From assembly GCF_001894985.1 (NCBI RefSeq), contig NZ_BCXG01000001.1, positions 1 through 64,000 of the forward strand: 64,000 nucleotides of DNA. The letters are read 5' to 3'. A program made the translations under genes and the position numbers. This document shows, piece after piece, positions 1 through 8,329 of the stretch; the first letter of the stretch is position 1; each line of letters begins with the position of its first letter. The notes below the pieces were generated by a model. That model was not told the DNA's origin, ran no database searches, and saw only the letters and a program-made list of their open reading frames with translations. The stretch comes from Rhodococcus tukisamuensis NBRC 100609. Its GTDB lineage: Bacteria > Actinomycetota > Actinomycetes > Mycobacteriales > Mycobacteriaceae.

Positions 1-21
1 CAACCGGTCTGCGCCGTGGCT

Positions 22-40
22 GGGCTGCGGCGCGCAGCCC
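22..40. terminator. Hairpin after the MFS exporter gene
   Basis: Arms GGGCTGCG (22-29) and CGCAGCCC (33-40) form a perfect 8-bp stem with a 3-base loop, five bases beyond the stop codon of the leftward exporter gene. No T-run follows, which is common in this group. It could also serve a gene lying left of the window. Confidence 0.5.
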
Positions 41-44
41 GGGC

Positions 45-1541
45 TCAGTGCGCCATTGCCAGCTGCTGGCCCTCGGCCGGTGCGGGCAGCTTCCCGCCGG
101 GCAGCAGGAACGCCGAGATCACTGCTCCCGCAGTGAAGATCGCGGCCGCCCACCAGAAGGTGGTGGTGTAACTGTGCACCGCGGCCATCGCCATGGTCTG
201 CGGGCCGGGTTCCAGGCCGGTGAGGTAGTCGGTCGCCGCGGTGGCCGCGACCGTGCTCAGCAACGCGGTGCCGATCGAGCCGCCGACCTGTTGCATCGTG
301 TTCACCGTCGCGGAGGCGACGCCGGCGTCCTCCGGTTCGACGCCGGTGATCGCGCCCTGCATGCCGGGTGCGAAGACCATGCCCATGCCGGTGCCGAGCA
401 GGATCAGCCCGGGCAGGATGTGCAGGCCGTAGGTGCTGTCGACGGTGAGCTGGGCGAGCAGCGCCATGCCGAGCGCGGCGACGACGAGCCCGGTGGTGAT
501 CAGCAACCGGGGCCCGACCCGCGGCAGCAGCACCCCGGTGGCGGTGGTCGCCGAGACCACCATGCCCGCGACCATCGGCAGGAACGCCAGGCCGGTGACG
601 ATCGGGCTGTACTGCAGCACGGTCTGCAGGTAGAAGGTCAGGAACAGGAACACCGCGAACATGCCGGAGCCGGTGACGAACATGGCCAGGTAGGCCCCAC
701 CGCGGGTGCGGTCAAGCACGATCCGCAGCGGTAGCAGCGGGTGTGCAACGCGCATCTCGATGACCACGAACACCGCCAACCCGACGACACCCGCCACCAG
801 CCAGGCGATCGTCGCGCTGTTGGACCAGCCGTGCGACTCCGCATGCGAGAAGCCGTAGACGATGCTGAACAGCGCCGCGGACACCGTGATCGTGCCGGGG
901 ATGTCGAGGCGGGGCCGGTGCTCGGACTTGTGTGGCGCCATCATCGTCAGGGCGCCGACCAGCGCGACGGCGGCGAAGACGAGGTTCACGTACAGGCTCC
1001 AACGCCACGAGGTCCACTCGGTGAGTACCCCGCCGAGCAGCAGTCCCACCGCGCCGCCCGCACCCGCGATCGCGCCGAAGATGCCGAACGCCTTGGCCCG
1101 CTCGCCGGGCTCGGTGAAGGTCGTCGCCAGCAGCGACAGCGCCGCGGGTGCGAGCAGGGCGGCGAACACGCCCTGGCCGGCCCGGGCCGCGACCAGCATC
1201 GGGAAGTTCACCGCGGCCCCGCCGACCGCGGACATGACGGCGAAGCCGACCAGCCCGATGACGAAGGTGTTGCGGCGGCCGAACAGGTCGCTGAGCCGGC
1301 CGCCGAGCAGCAGCAGCGAGCCGAAGGCCAGGGCGTAGGCCGTCACGACCCACTGCCGGTCGCCGTCCGAGAACCCGAGCGACTGCTGCGCCGCGGGCAG
1401 GGCGATGTTCACGATGGTGGCGTCCAGCACCACCATCAGCTGTGCCAGCCCGATGACGGCCAGGACGAACCAGCGGAGGCGGTGCTCTCTGGTCTGCTCG
1501 CCCCGCCCGGTCTCCAGTGGATCGATCGTGGTGGTGGTCAT
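45..1541 (-). CDS. MFS drug exporter, DHA2 (14-helix) family
   Basis: A 498-residue integral membrane protein, expected to export hydrophobic drugs or metabolites by proton antiport. Near the N terminus it has the DHA2 signature DATIVNIALP. The cytoplasmic loop motif A (GGRLSDLFGRR) lies near residue 80, and a Gly-rich motif-C helix (GAIAGAGGAVGLLLGG) near residue 160. Hydrophobic segments suit about 14 helices. I chose the ATG at 1541 because GGAAGG lies seven bases before it; an in-frame ATG five codons upstream would put that ribosome site inside the gene. It diverges from a TetR gene with two operator copies between them, so it is probably the repressed target. The exporter at 46822-48426 is a close relative. 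The substrate cannot be read from sequence. Confidence 0.88.
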   Translation of the reverse strand: MTTTTIDPLETGRGEQTREHRLRWFVLAVIGLAQLMVVLDATIVNIALPAAQQSLGFSDGDRQWVVTAYALAFGSLLLLGGRLSDLFGRRNTFVIGLVGFAVMSAVGGAAVNFPMLVAARAGQGVFAALLAPAALSLLATTFTEPGERAKAFGIFGAIAGAGGAVGLLLGGVLTEWTSWRWSLYVNLVFAAVALVGALTMMAPHKSEHRPRLDIPGTITVSAALFSIVYGFSHAESHGWSNSATIAWLVAGVVGLAVFVVIEMRVAHPLLPLRIVLDRTRGGAYLAMFVTGSGMFAVFLFLTFYLQTVLQYSPIVTGLAFLPMVAGMVVSATTATGVLLPRVGPRLLITTGLVVAALGMALLAQLTVDSTYGLHILPGLILLGTGMGMVFAPGMQGAITGVEPEDAGVASATVNTMQQVGGSIGTALLSTVAATAATDYLTGLEPGPQTMAMAAVHSYTTTFWWAAAIFTAGAVISAFLLPGGKLPAPAEGQQLAMAH

Positions 1542-1627
1542 GGGAACGCCTTCCATGGATTCGGTGGTGCCGGCGTCTGCGAGGGCCAGGCGTCTGATTG
1601 CACCGCTGCGTCTGAGTGCCGAGGTTG

Positions 1628-1689
1628 AAATGGAGGAGTAATCTCCACTTAGGTCACCGTACGCCCAAGCGGAGGAGATGTCTCCACTT
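1628..1689. promoter_or_regulatory. Two tandem TetR operators between exporter and regulator
   Basis: Two copies of the same palindrome lie 39 bases apart, centre to centre. Copy 1 (1628-1650) is AAATGGAG-N7-CTCCACTT and copy 2 (1667-1689) is AAGCGGAG-N7-CTCCACTT, consensus AARYGGAG-N7-CTCCACTT. They sit in the gap between the divergent exporter and TetR genes and so could shut off both promoters. The sequence match is direct; binding by the adjacent TetR is inference. Confidence 0.72.
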
Positions 1690-1768
1690 AATTTCGGCCT
1701 CCTTTTGCGGACTGCCCGAGATGTCGGGTTTCCGGGGCTGGCAGAATCGAGCTACCAGGGATGACAGA

Positions 1769-2434
1769 ATGAGGATCGTGAGCACCGTCACAGCAGGGCG
1801 CAGGCTGCGCGCCGACGCCGAACGCAATCGGCGCAAGATTCTCGACGCAGCGGCCGACCTCTTCGCGACCCGTGGCATCGACATCACCCTCGACGACGTC
1901 GCCCGGCACGCAAAGGTGGGCGTCGGCACGGTGTACCGGCGCTTCACCTGCAAGCAGGAACTGGTCGACGGGGTCTTCGAGCAGCGCATGGACGACATGG
2001 CCGAGGCGGCCGACGCGGCGTTGCTGCAGGAGGACCCATGGGAGGCCCTGGTCGACTTCCTCGCCCTGACCTGCGAGTGGATGTCTCTGAACCGGGGGCT
2101 CGGCGACGTCTTCTTCAGCATCGACGACGGTCGCGAGCAGATCGCGTGCGCGCGCAAGCGGATCGGCCCCGCCATCGAGAAGCTCGTCGAGCGGGCCAAG
2201 GCCGCGGGCGTGCTGCGCCCCGACCTCGAGGTGAACGACCTGTTCGCGGTCAGCTGCATGGTCGACGCGGTCATCGACTTCGCCCGACCGGTCGCGCCCG
2301 AGGCCTGGCGCCGCTACCTGGCGATCATGCTCGACGGCATGCGGGCCGAGGGGTTCGGGCGCTCGGCGCTGGACATCCCCCCGCTGACCGACGAACAGGT
2401 CGAGGCGGCCAAGGCCGCGCGGCACTGCTCCTAG
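1769..2434 (+). CDS. TetR-family transcriptional regulator
   Basis: A 221-residue regulator. The N-terminal helix-turn-helix (about residues 20-65, with ITLDDVARHAKVGVGTVYRR) is typical TetR, and the C-terminal ligand domain includes a Trp/Cys-containing stretch. The frame stays open upstream to 1616, but that extension would run through the operators. The ATG at 1769 follows AGGG at a good distance, and a GTG three codons later is also possible. It diverges from the MFS exporter and probably represses both genes until a drug-like ligand binds. The ligand is unknown. Confidence 0.85.
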   Translation: MRIVSTVTAGRRLRADAERNRRKILDAAADLFATRGIDITLDDVARHAKVGVGTVYRRFTCKQELVDGVFEQRMDDMAEAADAALLQEDPWEALVDFLALTCEWMSLNRGLGDVFFSIDDGREQIACARKRIGPAIEKLVERAKAAGVLRPDLEVNDLFAVSCMVDAVIDFARPVAPEAWRRYLAIMLDGMRAEGFGRSALDIPPLTDEQVEAAKAARHCS

Positions 2435-2462
2435 TCGGCATTGCCGGTAGTCGATACCGCTC

Positions 2463-3806
2463 CTAGGCGGCGGAGACCGGCTCGGTTTCCGGGCGCCGCG
2501 CCCGCAGGACCCGGAGGGCCACCGCCATGCCGACGACCACCAGGGTCATGACGAGCGCGAGGCCGCGTGGATCCGGGGGAGTGGGCGACATCATGCCGCG
2601 CTCGAGCATCGCGACCGGCGACAGGTTGCCCCAGTAGTCGTCGGACTCAGAGCCCTGCCCGGCGACGCTCAGCGCGGTCGGGACGAACAGCACCGACACC
2701 CCGACGACGCCGGACGCCGCGGAGGTTCTCGTCGCCGACCCGAGCGCGTAGCCGGCGACAGGGGCCAGCGCGAGGTACCGGATGCCGTCGACAAACCACA
2801 GGTCGTTCGTCGCGACCATCCCCAGTGCGGAGATCGCGGCGAGCAGCACCAGTGCCAGTGTGGCCCGCGGCCACCGGAGGCCGACCACCAGACCGACGGC
2901 GAGTGTCGCGGCGACGATCGCCACGCCGATCCAGGTCATGCCGGCTCCAGCGATCATCGTCGCGCCCGCGGCCGCCACCGCGGTCGCGGTCAGCAGCAGT
3001 TGGCCGTCGCGGCCGTCGAGGCGGTACGCGGCGAACATCACGGCCAGTGCGAACACCGCGAGCGCGGGCACCGCCACCGCCCAGCCGTCGTGATGCGCCA
3101 CTAACGCGGCATTGGTGCCCAAACCCGCCACCACCACGATCAGTCCCGAGACCACCGCCCGGGACGGCTGCGGCGCAAGTGCATTCGATGCTCGACGCCC
3201 CACCATGGCGCCTGCGATCGAGAAGCCCACCGCGGGTAGCAACAGCCACCACGACGGGGCGGCGACCAGGCCGCTCAGCCCGTCCAACGAGTACGCCGTC
3301 GAGCCGCTGCCCTCGGACATGGCCGCAGTCTGGGTGATGTCGACCGCGAGCAGGAATGCCGCGAGCGCACCACCGGCGAGCGCGGCCGACGACGACCGAT
3401 GTCCCGCGGCCGCCACCGCGCAGCCGCCGAGGGCGAGGCCGGCCCCCACACCGGACAGGTACGGCTGCGCGATCACCCATTCCACTTGCTGCACTTGGTC
3501 GCTCACCAGTGTCGCCCAGACGATCACCGAGAGGCCAACGAGGGACACCGGCCGGGCCGCCCGGGTGTCGGTGCGGCGGGAGAGGAGTGCCGCAGTCGCG
3601 ATCGCCAGCACCACGCCGATCGCCGCGGCCAACGGCCGGCTGGTCGCCACCAGTTGCAGCTCGCCTCGGGTCCCGCCGATTGCGTAGCCTGCCGCGACGG
3701 GCGCGACCAGCACCCAGCCCGCGGTCGCCGAGACGAGGAAGGCGATGACGACTTCGAGGGCGGTGACCACCCGGCGGTCGACGGCGGTGTCGAGTCGGTT
3801 GGTCAT
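2463..3806 (-). CDS. Polytopic membrane protein, paralogue of its neighbour
   Basis: A 447-residue protein made almost wholly of hydrophobic segments, perhaps 11-12 helices, rich in Ala, Val, Leu and Gly. I recognise no family. It shares with the upstream gene the stretch PSWWLL(L)PAVG/PSWWLLAAVG after a similar run of helices, and the same spacing of polar loops, so the two look like tandem duplicates. Its ATG overlaps the TGA of the upstream gene by four bases (3803-3806), which suggests coupled translation and perhaps one complex. The frame remains open far upstream (to 5528), but that reading runs antisense-like through the neighbour and is not credible. There is no visible catalytic motif; a transport or envelope role is only a guess. 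Confidence 0.8.
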   Translation of the reverse strand: MTNRLDTAVDRRVVTALEVVIAFLVSATAGWVLVAPVAAGYAIGGTRGELQLVATSRPLAAAIGVVLAIATAALLSRRTDTRAARPVSLVGLSVIVWATLVSDQVQQVEWVIAQPYLSGVGAGLALGGCAVAAAGHRSSSAALAGGALAAFLLAVDITQTAAMSEGSGSTAYSLDGLSGLVAAPSWWLLLPAVGFSIAGAMVGRRASNALAPQPSRAVVSGLIVVVAGLGTNAALVAHHDGWAVAVPALAVFALAVMFAAYRLDGRDGQLLLTATAVAAAGATMIAGAGMTWIGVAIVAATLAVGLVVGLRWPRATLALVLLAAISALGMVATNDLWFVDGIRYLALAPVAGYALGSATRTSAASGVVGVSVLFVPTALSVAGQGSESDDYWGNLSPVAMLERGMMSPTPPDPRGLALVMTLVVVGMAVALRVLRARRPETEPVSAA

Positions 3807-5200
3807 GCGGCGTCGGGGGCGTCGGGGGCATCGGGGGCGGGAGCGGTCCGGGGACGGCCGAGGGCTCGAATCCCGAACGCGCAGAAGGCCACCGCGACCA
3901 GCAGCACGATGCCGGTGAGCCGGTCGTCGTAGTGCGGGATGGACAGCAGTTCGCGGTCGAGGACGGCGTCCGGGCCCCGGCTCGTCTCGACGCCCGGCAG
4001 CGGCTGGTAGCTGCCGCCGAAGACGGTGCGCGTCGTGGGCACCGTCGCGACGGCGTAGAAGACCGTGGACACGAACGGGATCCCGAGTCCCGTCGCGGCC
4101 AACGCGGCGGCTCCGGGCGCGGTGGCGCCCAGGGCGAGACCGGCCCCGGCCCCCACCAGCGCCAGTCGCACCAGCAGCAGCGCGCCGCTGTTGCCGAGGT
4201 CCGGCCGCAGCGCGGCGAGCAGCGGAACCACCGCCGCCAGCGCGAGTCCGGCGAGCGGGAGCCGCCAGCGCATCGACGCCCGCAGCCCGACCGCGACCGA
4301 GAGCACGGCCACCGTCACCGCGACCCACGGGGCCACGCCGAAATCGGCCACCCCGAGTCGCGGCACCCGCAGGTCCGCCAGCACCGGCGTCGCGGCCGCC
4401 GCGATCGCCGTGGCGCCCAACAGGAACCGGCCGTCCGGCCCGTCGACCATCCGGGCGCACACCTCCGTCGTCACCAGCACCACCGCGACCGACACCGCGA
4501 TCACCGCCCACGCGGTGGACCTGGAGGCGTCCACCGGCTGCTGCCCGATCCAGGCCAGCAGCAGCCGGTTCGACACCGCGATCGCGACCGCCGAGGCGAG
4601 CGCCACTCGCAGTTCGTGCGCGCCGGCCCGCTGGACCCGGCTGCCCTCGTCCCGGACCACTGCGCAGGCGACCGCGCCCGCCCCGACCGCCGCGAGCAGC
4701 CACCAGGACGGCTCGCCGATCACGGACGTGCTGTACGAGACCGCGGCGGACCCGAACACCGGAGCCGCGAGGAACACCACCGTCACGCCGAGGGTCAGCG
4801 TCAGCTGGCCCACCCGTCGCCCCCACACCGCCGCCACCGCCGCGCCCAGGATCGCGCCCGCGGCGGCAGTCTTGAGGTAGTGCAGCGCGGTCAGCCCGTC
4901 CAGTCCGGCCACCCCCACCACGGCGAACCGGCCACTGACCAGCACCGCAGTACCAGCCGCCATCGTCGCCCACGCCAGCCGCCGCGACCCTCGGTGCTGC
5001 AGCAGCAGGTACACCACCACCGCCAGCACCACCCCCATCGCGACGCCGGTCGGCTGCGCGCTGATGTACCGGTCCAGCTCGCGATCGGACGCGGAGACGG
5101 ACCAGCGCCCGCCCGGCGGGGCGGTGAGGACGAAGGCGGCCAGTGCGCCGCCGAGCAGTGCGGTCAGCGCGGAGAGGGCCGCGCGGGCATCGACAGGCAT
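3803..5200 (-). CDS. Polytopic membrane protein, first of a tandem pair
   Basis: A 465-residue, highly hydrophobic protein with about a dozen predicted helices and a repetitive acidic tail (APDAPDAPDAA). It contains GEPSWWLLAAVGAG near the middle, matching the downstream paralogue. The ATG at 5200 starts a normal hydrophilic-then-helical N terminus. The gene ends inside the start codon of the next gene, so the two are probably one transcript. Upstream, TTGCCGACG occurs twice exactly 20 bases apart (5201-5209 and 5221-5229) and may be a regulator site. The function is unknown and I assign none. Confidence 0.8.
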   Translation of the reverse strand: MPVDARAALSALTALLGGALAAFVLTAPPGGRWSVSASDRELDRYISAQPTGVAMGVVLAVVVYLLLQHRGSRRLAWATMAAGTAVLVSGRFAVVGVAGLDGLTALHYLKTAAAGAILGAAVAAVWGRRVGQLTLTLGVTVVFLAAPVFGSAAVSYSTSVIGEPSWWLLAAVGAGAVACAVVRDEGSRVQRAGAHELRVALASAVAIAVSNRLLLAWIGQQPVDASRSTAWAVIAVSVAVVLVTTEVCARMVDGPDGRFLLGATAIAAAATPVLADLRVPRLGVADFGVAPWVAVTVAVLSVAVGLRASMRWRLPLAGLALAAVVPLLAALRPDLGNSGALLLVRLALVGAGAGLALGATAPGAAALAATGLGIPFVSTVFYAVATVPTTRTVFGGSYQPLPGVETSRGPDAVLDRELLSIPHYDDRLTGIVLLVAVAFCAFGIRALGRPRTAPAPDAPDAPDAA

Positions 5201-5301
5201 TTGCCGACGCTAACCGACAGTTGCCGACGGGCGCGCCAATGTCGCGTCGACGCGGCTGGCGTGCCACGATCTTCACGTTCACACACACGCGAGGAGCCGG
5301 C

Positions 5302-6054
5302 ATGACATCGATCACCGAAAAGGCCACCACCCTGCTCGGGCTGCACCGCCCCGGCGATCCGGTGATTCTCCCGACCGTGTGGGACGCGTGGTCGGCAGAC
5401 CTCGCGCAGCAGGCCGGTTTCCAGGCGCTCACCGTCGGCAGCCATCCGGTCGCCAACTCGCTCGGCAAGCCCGACAACGAGGGAATGAGCTTCGGGGAGG
5501 TGATGATCCGCGTCGCGCAGATCACCAACGCCGTGGACCTGCCGGTCTCCGTGGACCTCGAGTCGGGCTACGGACTCGACCCCGACACCCTGATCAACGG
5601 GCTGATCGAGGTGGGCGCGGTAGGACTGAACATCGAGGACACCGTGCACCGGGAGGGCGGCCGGCTGCGTGAGGCCCAGGAGCACGCGGACCTGGTCGGC
5701 GCGCTGCGCCGGTCCGCGGACGCGTCCGGTGTGCACCTCGTCATCAATGCGCGCACCGACCTGTTCCTGAAGCAGGTCGGCGACGAGGCGGACCGCGTGC
5801 AGCGCGCCATCGCGCGGCTGACCCTGGCCGCGGAGGCCGGCGCGGACGTGTTGTACCCCGTCGGGTTCCACACCGACGAGGTGCAGCGGCAGTTGACGGC
5901 AGCACTGCCGTTGCCGGTCAACGCGATTGCGGATCCGGCCGCCGGCGACCGGACGAAGCTCGCGGACCTCGGCGTCGGCCGGGTCAGCTTCGGTCCGCTG
6001 CTGCAGGGCGCCCTGTCCGCGCACGCGACCGCCCTGCTCGCCCGCTGGCAGTAA
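5302..6054 (+). CDS. Isocitrate lyase/PEP mutase family protein
   Basis: A 250-residue TIM-barrel enzyme of the PEP mutase/isocitrate lyase superfamily. The visible signatures are the metal-binding strand VDLESGYG, the LNIEDTV strand and INARTD further on. The length suits the short oxaloacetate-hydrolase/PEP-mutase-like branch, and the isocitrate-lyase cysteine loop (KKCGH) is absent. The likely chemistry is formation or cleavage of a C-C or P-C bond in a small 2-oxo or dicarboxylic acid; the substrate is not assignable. The start at 5302 follows GAGGAG. The gene stands alone and converges on the Cdc48-like gene. Confidence 0.8.
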   Translation: MTSITEKATTLLGLHRPGDPVILPTVWDAWSADLAQQAGFQALTVGSHPVANSLGKPDNEGMSFGEVMIRVAQITNAVDLPVSVDLESGYGLDPDTLINGLIEVGAVGLNIEDTVHREGGRLREAQEHADLVGALRRSADASGVHLVINARTDLFLKQVGDEADRVQRAIARLTLAAEAGADVLYPVGFHTDEVQRQLTAALPLPVNAIADPAAGDRTKLADLGVGRVSFGPLLQGALSAHATALLARWQ

Positions 6055-6067
6055 CGCGAGACGGCGC

Positions 6068-6103
6068 CCGAGTCCGCTGCGTCCCGACCGGGCGCGGGCT
6101 CGG
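6068..6103. terminator. Possible bidirectional hairpin between convergent genes
   Basis: CCGAGTCC (6068-6075) can pair with GGGCTCGG (6096-6103), allowing one G-T pair, around a 20-base loop that holds further GC-rich pairing. It lies in the 54-base gap between two converging genes. Confidence 0.35.
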
Positions 6104-6108
6104 ACAGG

Positions 6109-8310
6109 TCAGCGCCGGTCGGCGTAGGCCTGCAGGTGCGCGACCTGCTCGGCGTCGAGCGAGGGCCGCACCGCCTCACGGGCCGCGGCGATGTCGGCGG
6201 CGGTCACGTCGGCGGCGTCCACGCTGCGGCGCATGGCGGCCAGCGCGGCCTCCCGCAGCAGCGCCGCGCAGTCCGCGGCGCTGTAGCCCTCCAGGTCGAC
6301 GGCCAGGGCGTCCAGGTCGACGTCCGACGCGAGCGGTACCGGCCGGCCCGCGGTTCGCAGGATCTCCTTGCGCGCCTCGGCATCCGGCGGCGGCACGAAC
6401 ACCAGGCGCTCGAGGCGTCCGGGGCGCAGCAGCGCGGGATCGATCAGGTCCGGGCGGTTGGTGGCGCCGAGCACCACCACGTCGCGCAGCGGTTCGATAC
6501 CGTCGAGCTCGGTCAGCAGCGCCGCGACCACCCGATCGCTCACCCCGGAATCGGACGACTGCCCGCGCCGCGGTGCCAGCGCGTCCACCTCGTCGAGGAA
6601 GATCAGTGACGGAGCGGAATCGCGTGCGCGCTGGAACAATTCGCGTACCGCCTTCTCCGAGGCGCCGACCCACTTGTCCATCAGTTCGGCACCCTTGACG
6701 GCGTGCACGCTCAACTGGCCGGAACTCGCCAGCGCCCGCACCAGGTACGTCTTGCCGCAGCCGGGCGGGCCGTAGAGCAGCACCCCGCGCGGCGGGTCCA
6801 CCCCGAGCCGGGCGAACGAGTCCGGGTGCTGCAACGGCCACAGCACCGCCTCGGTGAGGGCCTGCTTGGTCTCGACCATGTCGCCGACGTCGTCGAGGGT
6901 GACGCTGCCGACCGCAAGCTCCTCGGTGCCGGACCGCGACAGCGGCCGGATCACCTCGAGCGCCCCGACCAGGTCCTCCTGGCGCAGCTCCGGGTCCTCG
7001 CCGGTGGTGTTGGCGCGCGAGGCCGCCCGCAGTGCCGCCTCGCGGACCAGGGCGGCGAGATCGGCTGCGACGAACCCCGGTGCGCGTGAGGCGATCTCGG
7101 CGAGGGTCAGGTGGCCGGTCGGGACCTTCCGGAGCAGCAGTTCGAGCAGCGCCCGGCGCTGTGCGCCGTCCGGCAGGGCCAGGGTGAGTTCGCGGTCGCA
7201 GAGGTCCTGGCCGCGCACCCGGGGGTCGAGCGCGTCCGGGTGCGCGGTGGTGGCAACGAAGGCCACGCCTGCGGTCTGGACGGCCCGTCGAAGTTCGTCG
7301 ACGATCAGCGTGGACACCGGCTCGGGCGGCGCGGGCAGCAGCGCGTCGATGTCGGTGACCAGCAGTACACCGCCCGCCCCGCCGGCGACCCGCGCGACGG
7401 CATCGGTCACTCGCTGCAGGCGGGTGGCGGAGTCGAGCGCGCCGACCGCGGGCCCGTCGAGTTCCGTCACGGCACGGCCGGCCAGGACCGAGCGGGCCAG
7501 CGTCGCCTTGCCCACGCCCGCCGGTCCGGTGACGAGCACCCCGAGGTGGGGTGAGGCCCCCAGCGTCCGTAGCAGTTCCGGCTCGTCCAGGGCGAGCGTG
7601 AGCCACTCGGTGAGCTTGCCCGCCTGGGCACCCACGCCCACCAGGTCCGCGACGGCGGGCGGCGCGGCCCGGGGAGCTGGACTCGCCGCGGCCGGTGCCG
7701 ACGCGGCGACGACGGCCGCGATGCCCGCAGGCGCCGCGGCCGGGAGCGCGCCCGCGGCGCCCCATCCGACGGCCGAGTTCGGTTGCACGCTCACCGGACC
7801 CGCCGGATCCACCGCGGCGACGGTGAGCAGTTCCGAGGTCCAGGCGACGCCGAAGGTGCGCGAGAGTGACTGGGTCGCACCCGCGGTGGACGTGCCGGGA
7901 CCGAGGTCGCGGGGCAGCAGCGAGACGGTGTCACCGACGCTGAGCACCTTGCCGAGCAGCGCCTGCCGCAGGGTGGTCTCGGAGATGGACTGCACCGCCA
8001 GCGCGGACCCGGTCACGGTCACGGCTCGCGCGCCGTACACGGTCACCGGCGAGATCACCACCCGCGCATCCTCTTTGAGCGCGGCGTTGGACAGCGTGAC
8101 GTCGTCCAGCAGTGCGGTACCGGTGGGTGTCCCGCGCGGCGCCCGGGCCACCACGGCGGCGGTGCGGCGGGCGCCGATCACGGCGATGCCGTCCCACTCC
8201 CGCAGCCCGAGTGCGGCCAGTGCCTCGGGGTGCAGACGCACCACCCCGCGGCGGGCGTCGGCGGCGGACGTGTTCAACCGGGCGGTGAGCGTGAGTTCCG
8301 GGGTGGTCAC
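6109..8310 (-). CDS. Cdc48-like AAA+ ATPase with a degenerate first ATPase ring
   Basis: A 733-residue double-ring AAA+ protein, the counterpart of Rv0435c, expected to unfold or remodel proteins in the cytoplasm. Residues 1-190 form the Cdc48 double-psi barrel N-domain, followed by an Ala/Pro linker. D2 is canonical: Walker A GPPGCGKT (514-521), Walker B FLDEVDAL (D573, E574) and an ATNRPDLIDPALLRPGR sensor/arginine-finger region. D1 is not. Walker A reads GPAGVGKAT (Ala269 where Ser/Thr should follow Lys268) and Walker B reads TDID (320-322) without the catalytic Glu. ATP hydrolysis is therefore probably confined to D2. The gene lies 19 bases downstream of an exported hydrolase gene, likely in one transcript. 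In M. tuberculosis pssA follows directly; here an insertion separates them. Confidence 0.88.
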   Translation of the reverse strand: MTTPELTLTARLNTSAADARRGVVRLHPEALAALGLREWDGIAVIGARRTAAVVARAPRGTPTGTALLDDVTLSNAALKEDARVVISPVTVYGARAVTVTGSALAVQSISETTLRQALLGKVLSVGDTVSLLPRDLGPGTSTAGATQSLSRTFGVAWTSELLTVAAVDPAGPVSVQPNSAVGWGAAGALPAAAPAGIAAVVAASAPAAASPAPRAAPPAVADLVGVGAQAGKLTEWLTLALDEPELLRTLGASPHLGVLVTGPAGVGKATLARSVLAGRAVTELDGPAVGALDSATRLQRVTDAVARVAGGAGGVLLVTDIDALLPAPPEPVSTLIVDELRRAVQTAGVAFVATTAHPDALDPRVRGQDLCDRELTLALPDGAQRRALLELLLRKVPTGHLTLAEIASRAPGFVAADLAALVREAALRAASRANTTGEDPELRQEDLVGALEVIRPLSRSGTEELAVGSVTLDDVGDMVETKQALTEAVLWPLQHPDSFARLGVDPPRGVLLYGPPGCGKTYLVRALASSGQLSVHAVKGAELMDKWVGASEKAVRELFQRARDSAPSLIFLDEVDALAPRRGQSSDSGVSDRVVAALLTELDGIEPLRDVVVLGATNRPDLIDPALLRPGRLERLVFVPPPDAEARKEILRTAGRPVPLASDVDLDALAVDLEGYSAADCAALLREAALAAMRRSVDAADVTAADIAAAREAVRPSLDAEQVAHLQAYADRR

Positions 8311-8329
8311 GCGGACCAGCCTAGTGCCG

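Noticed and set aside
2463-5528. A single 1021-codon minus-strand frame across both membrane protein genes
   Set aside because: The upstream part has Arg/Gly/Pro-rich shadow composition and runs over a well-formed gene in another frame. The ATG at 3806 overlapping the upstream stop is a normal coupled start.
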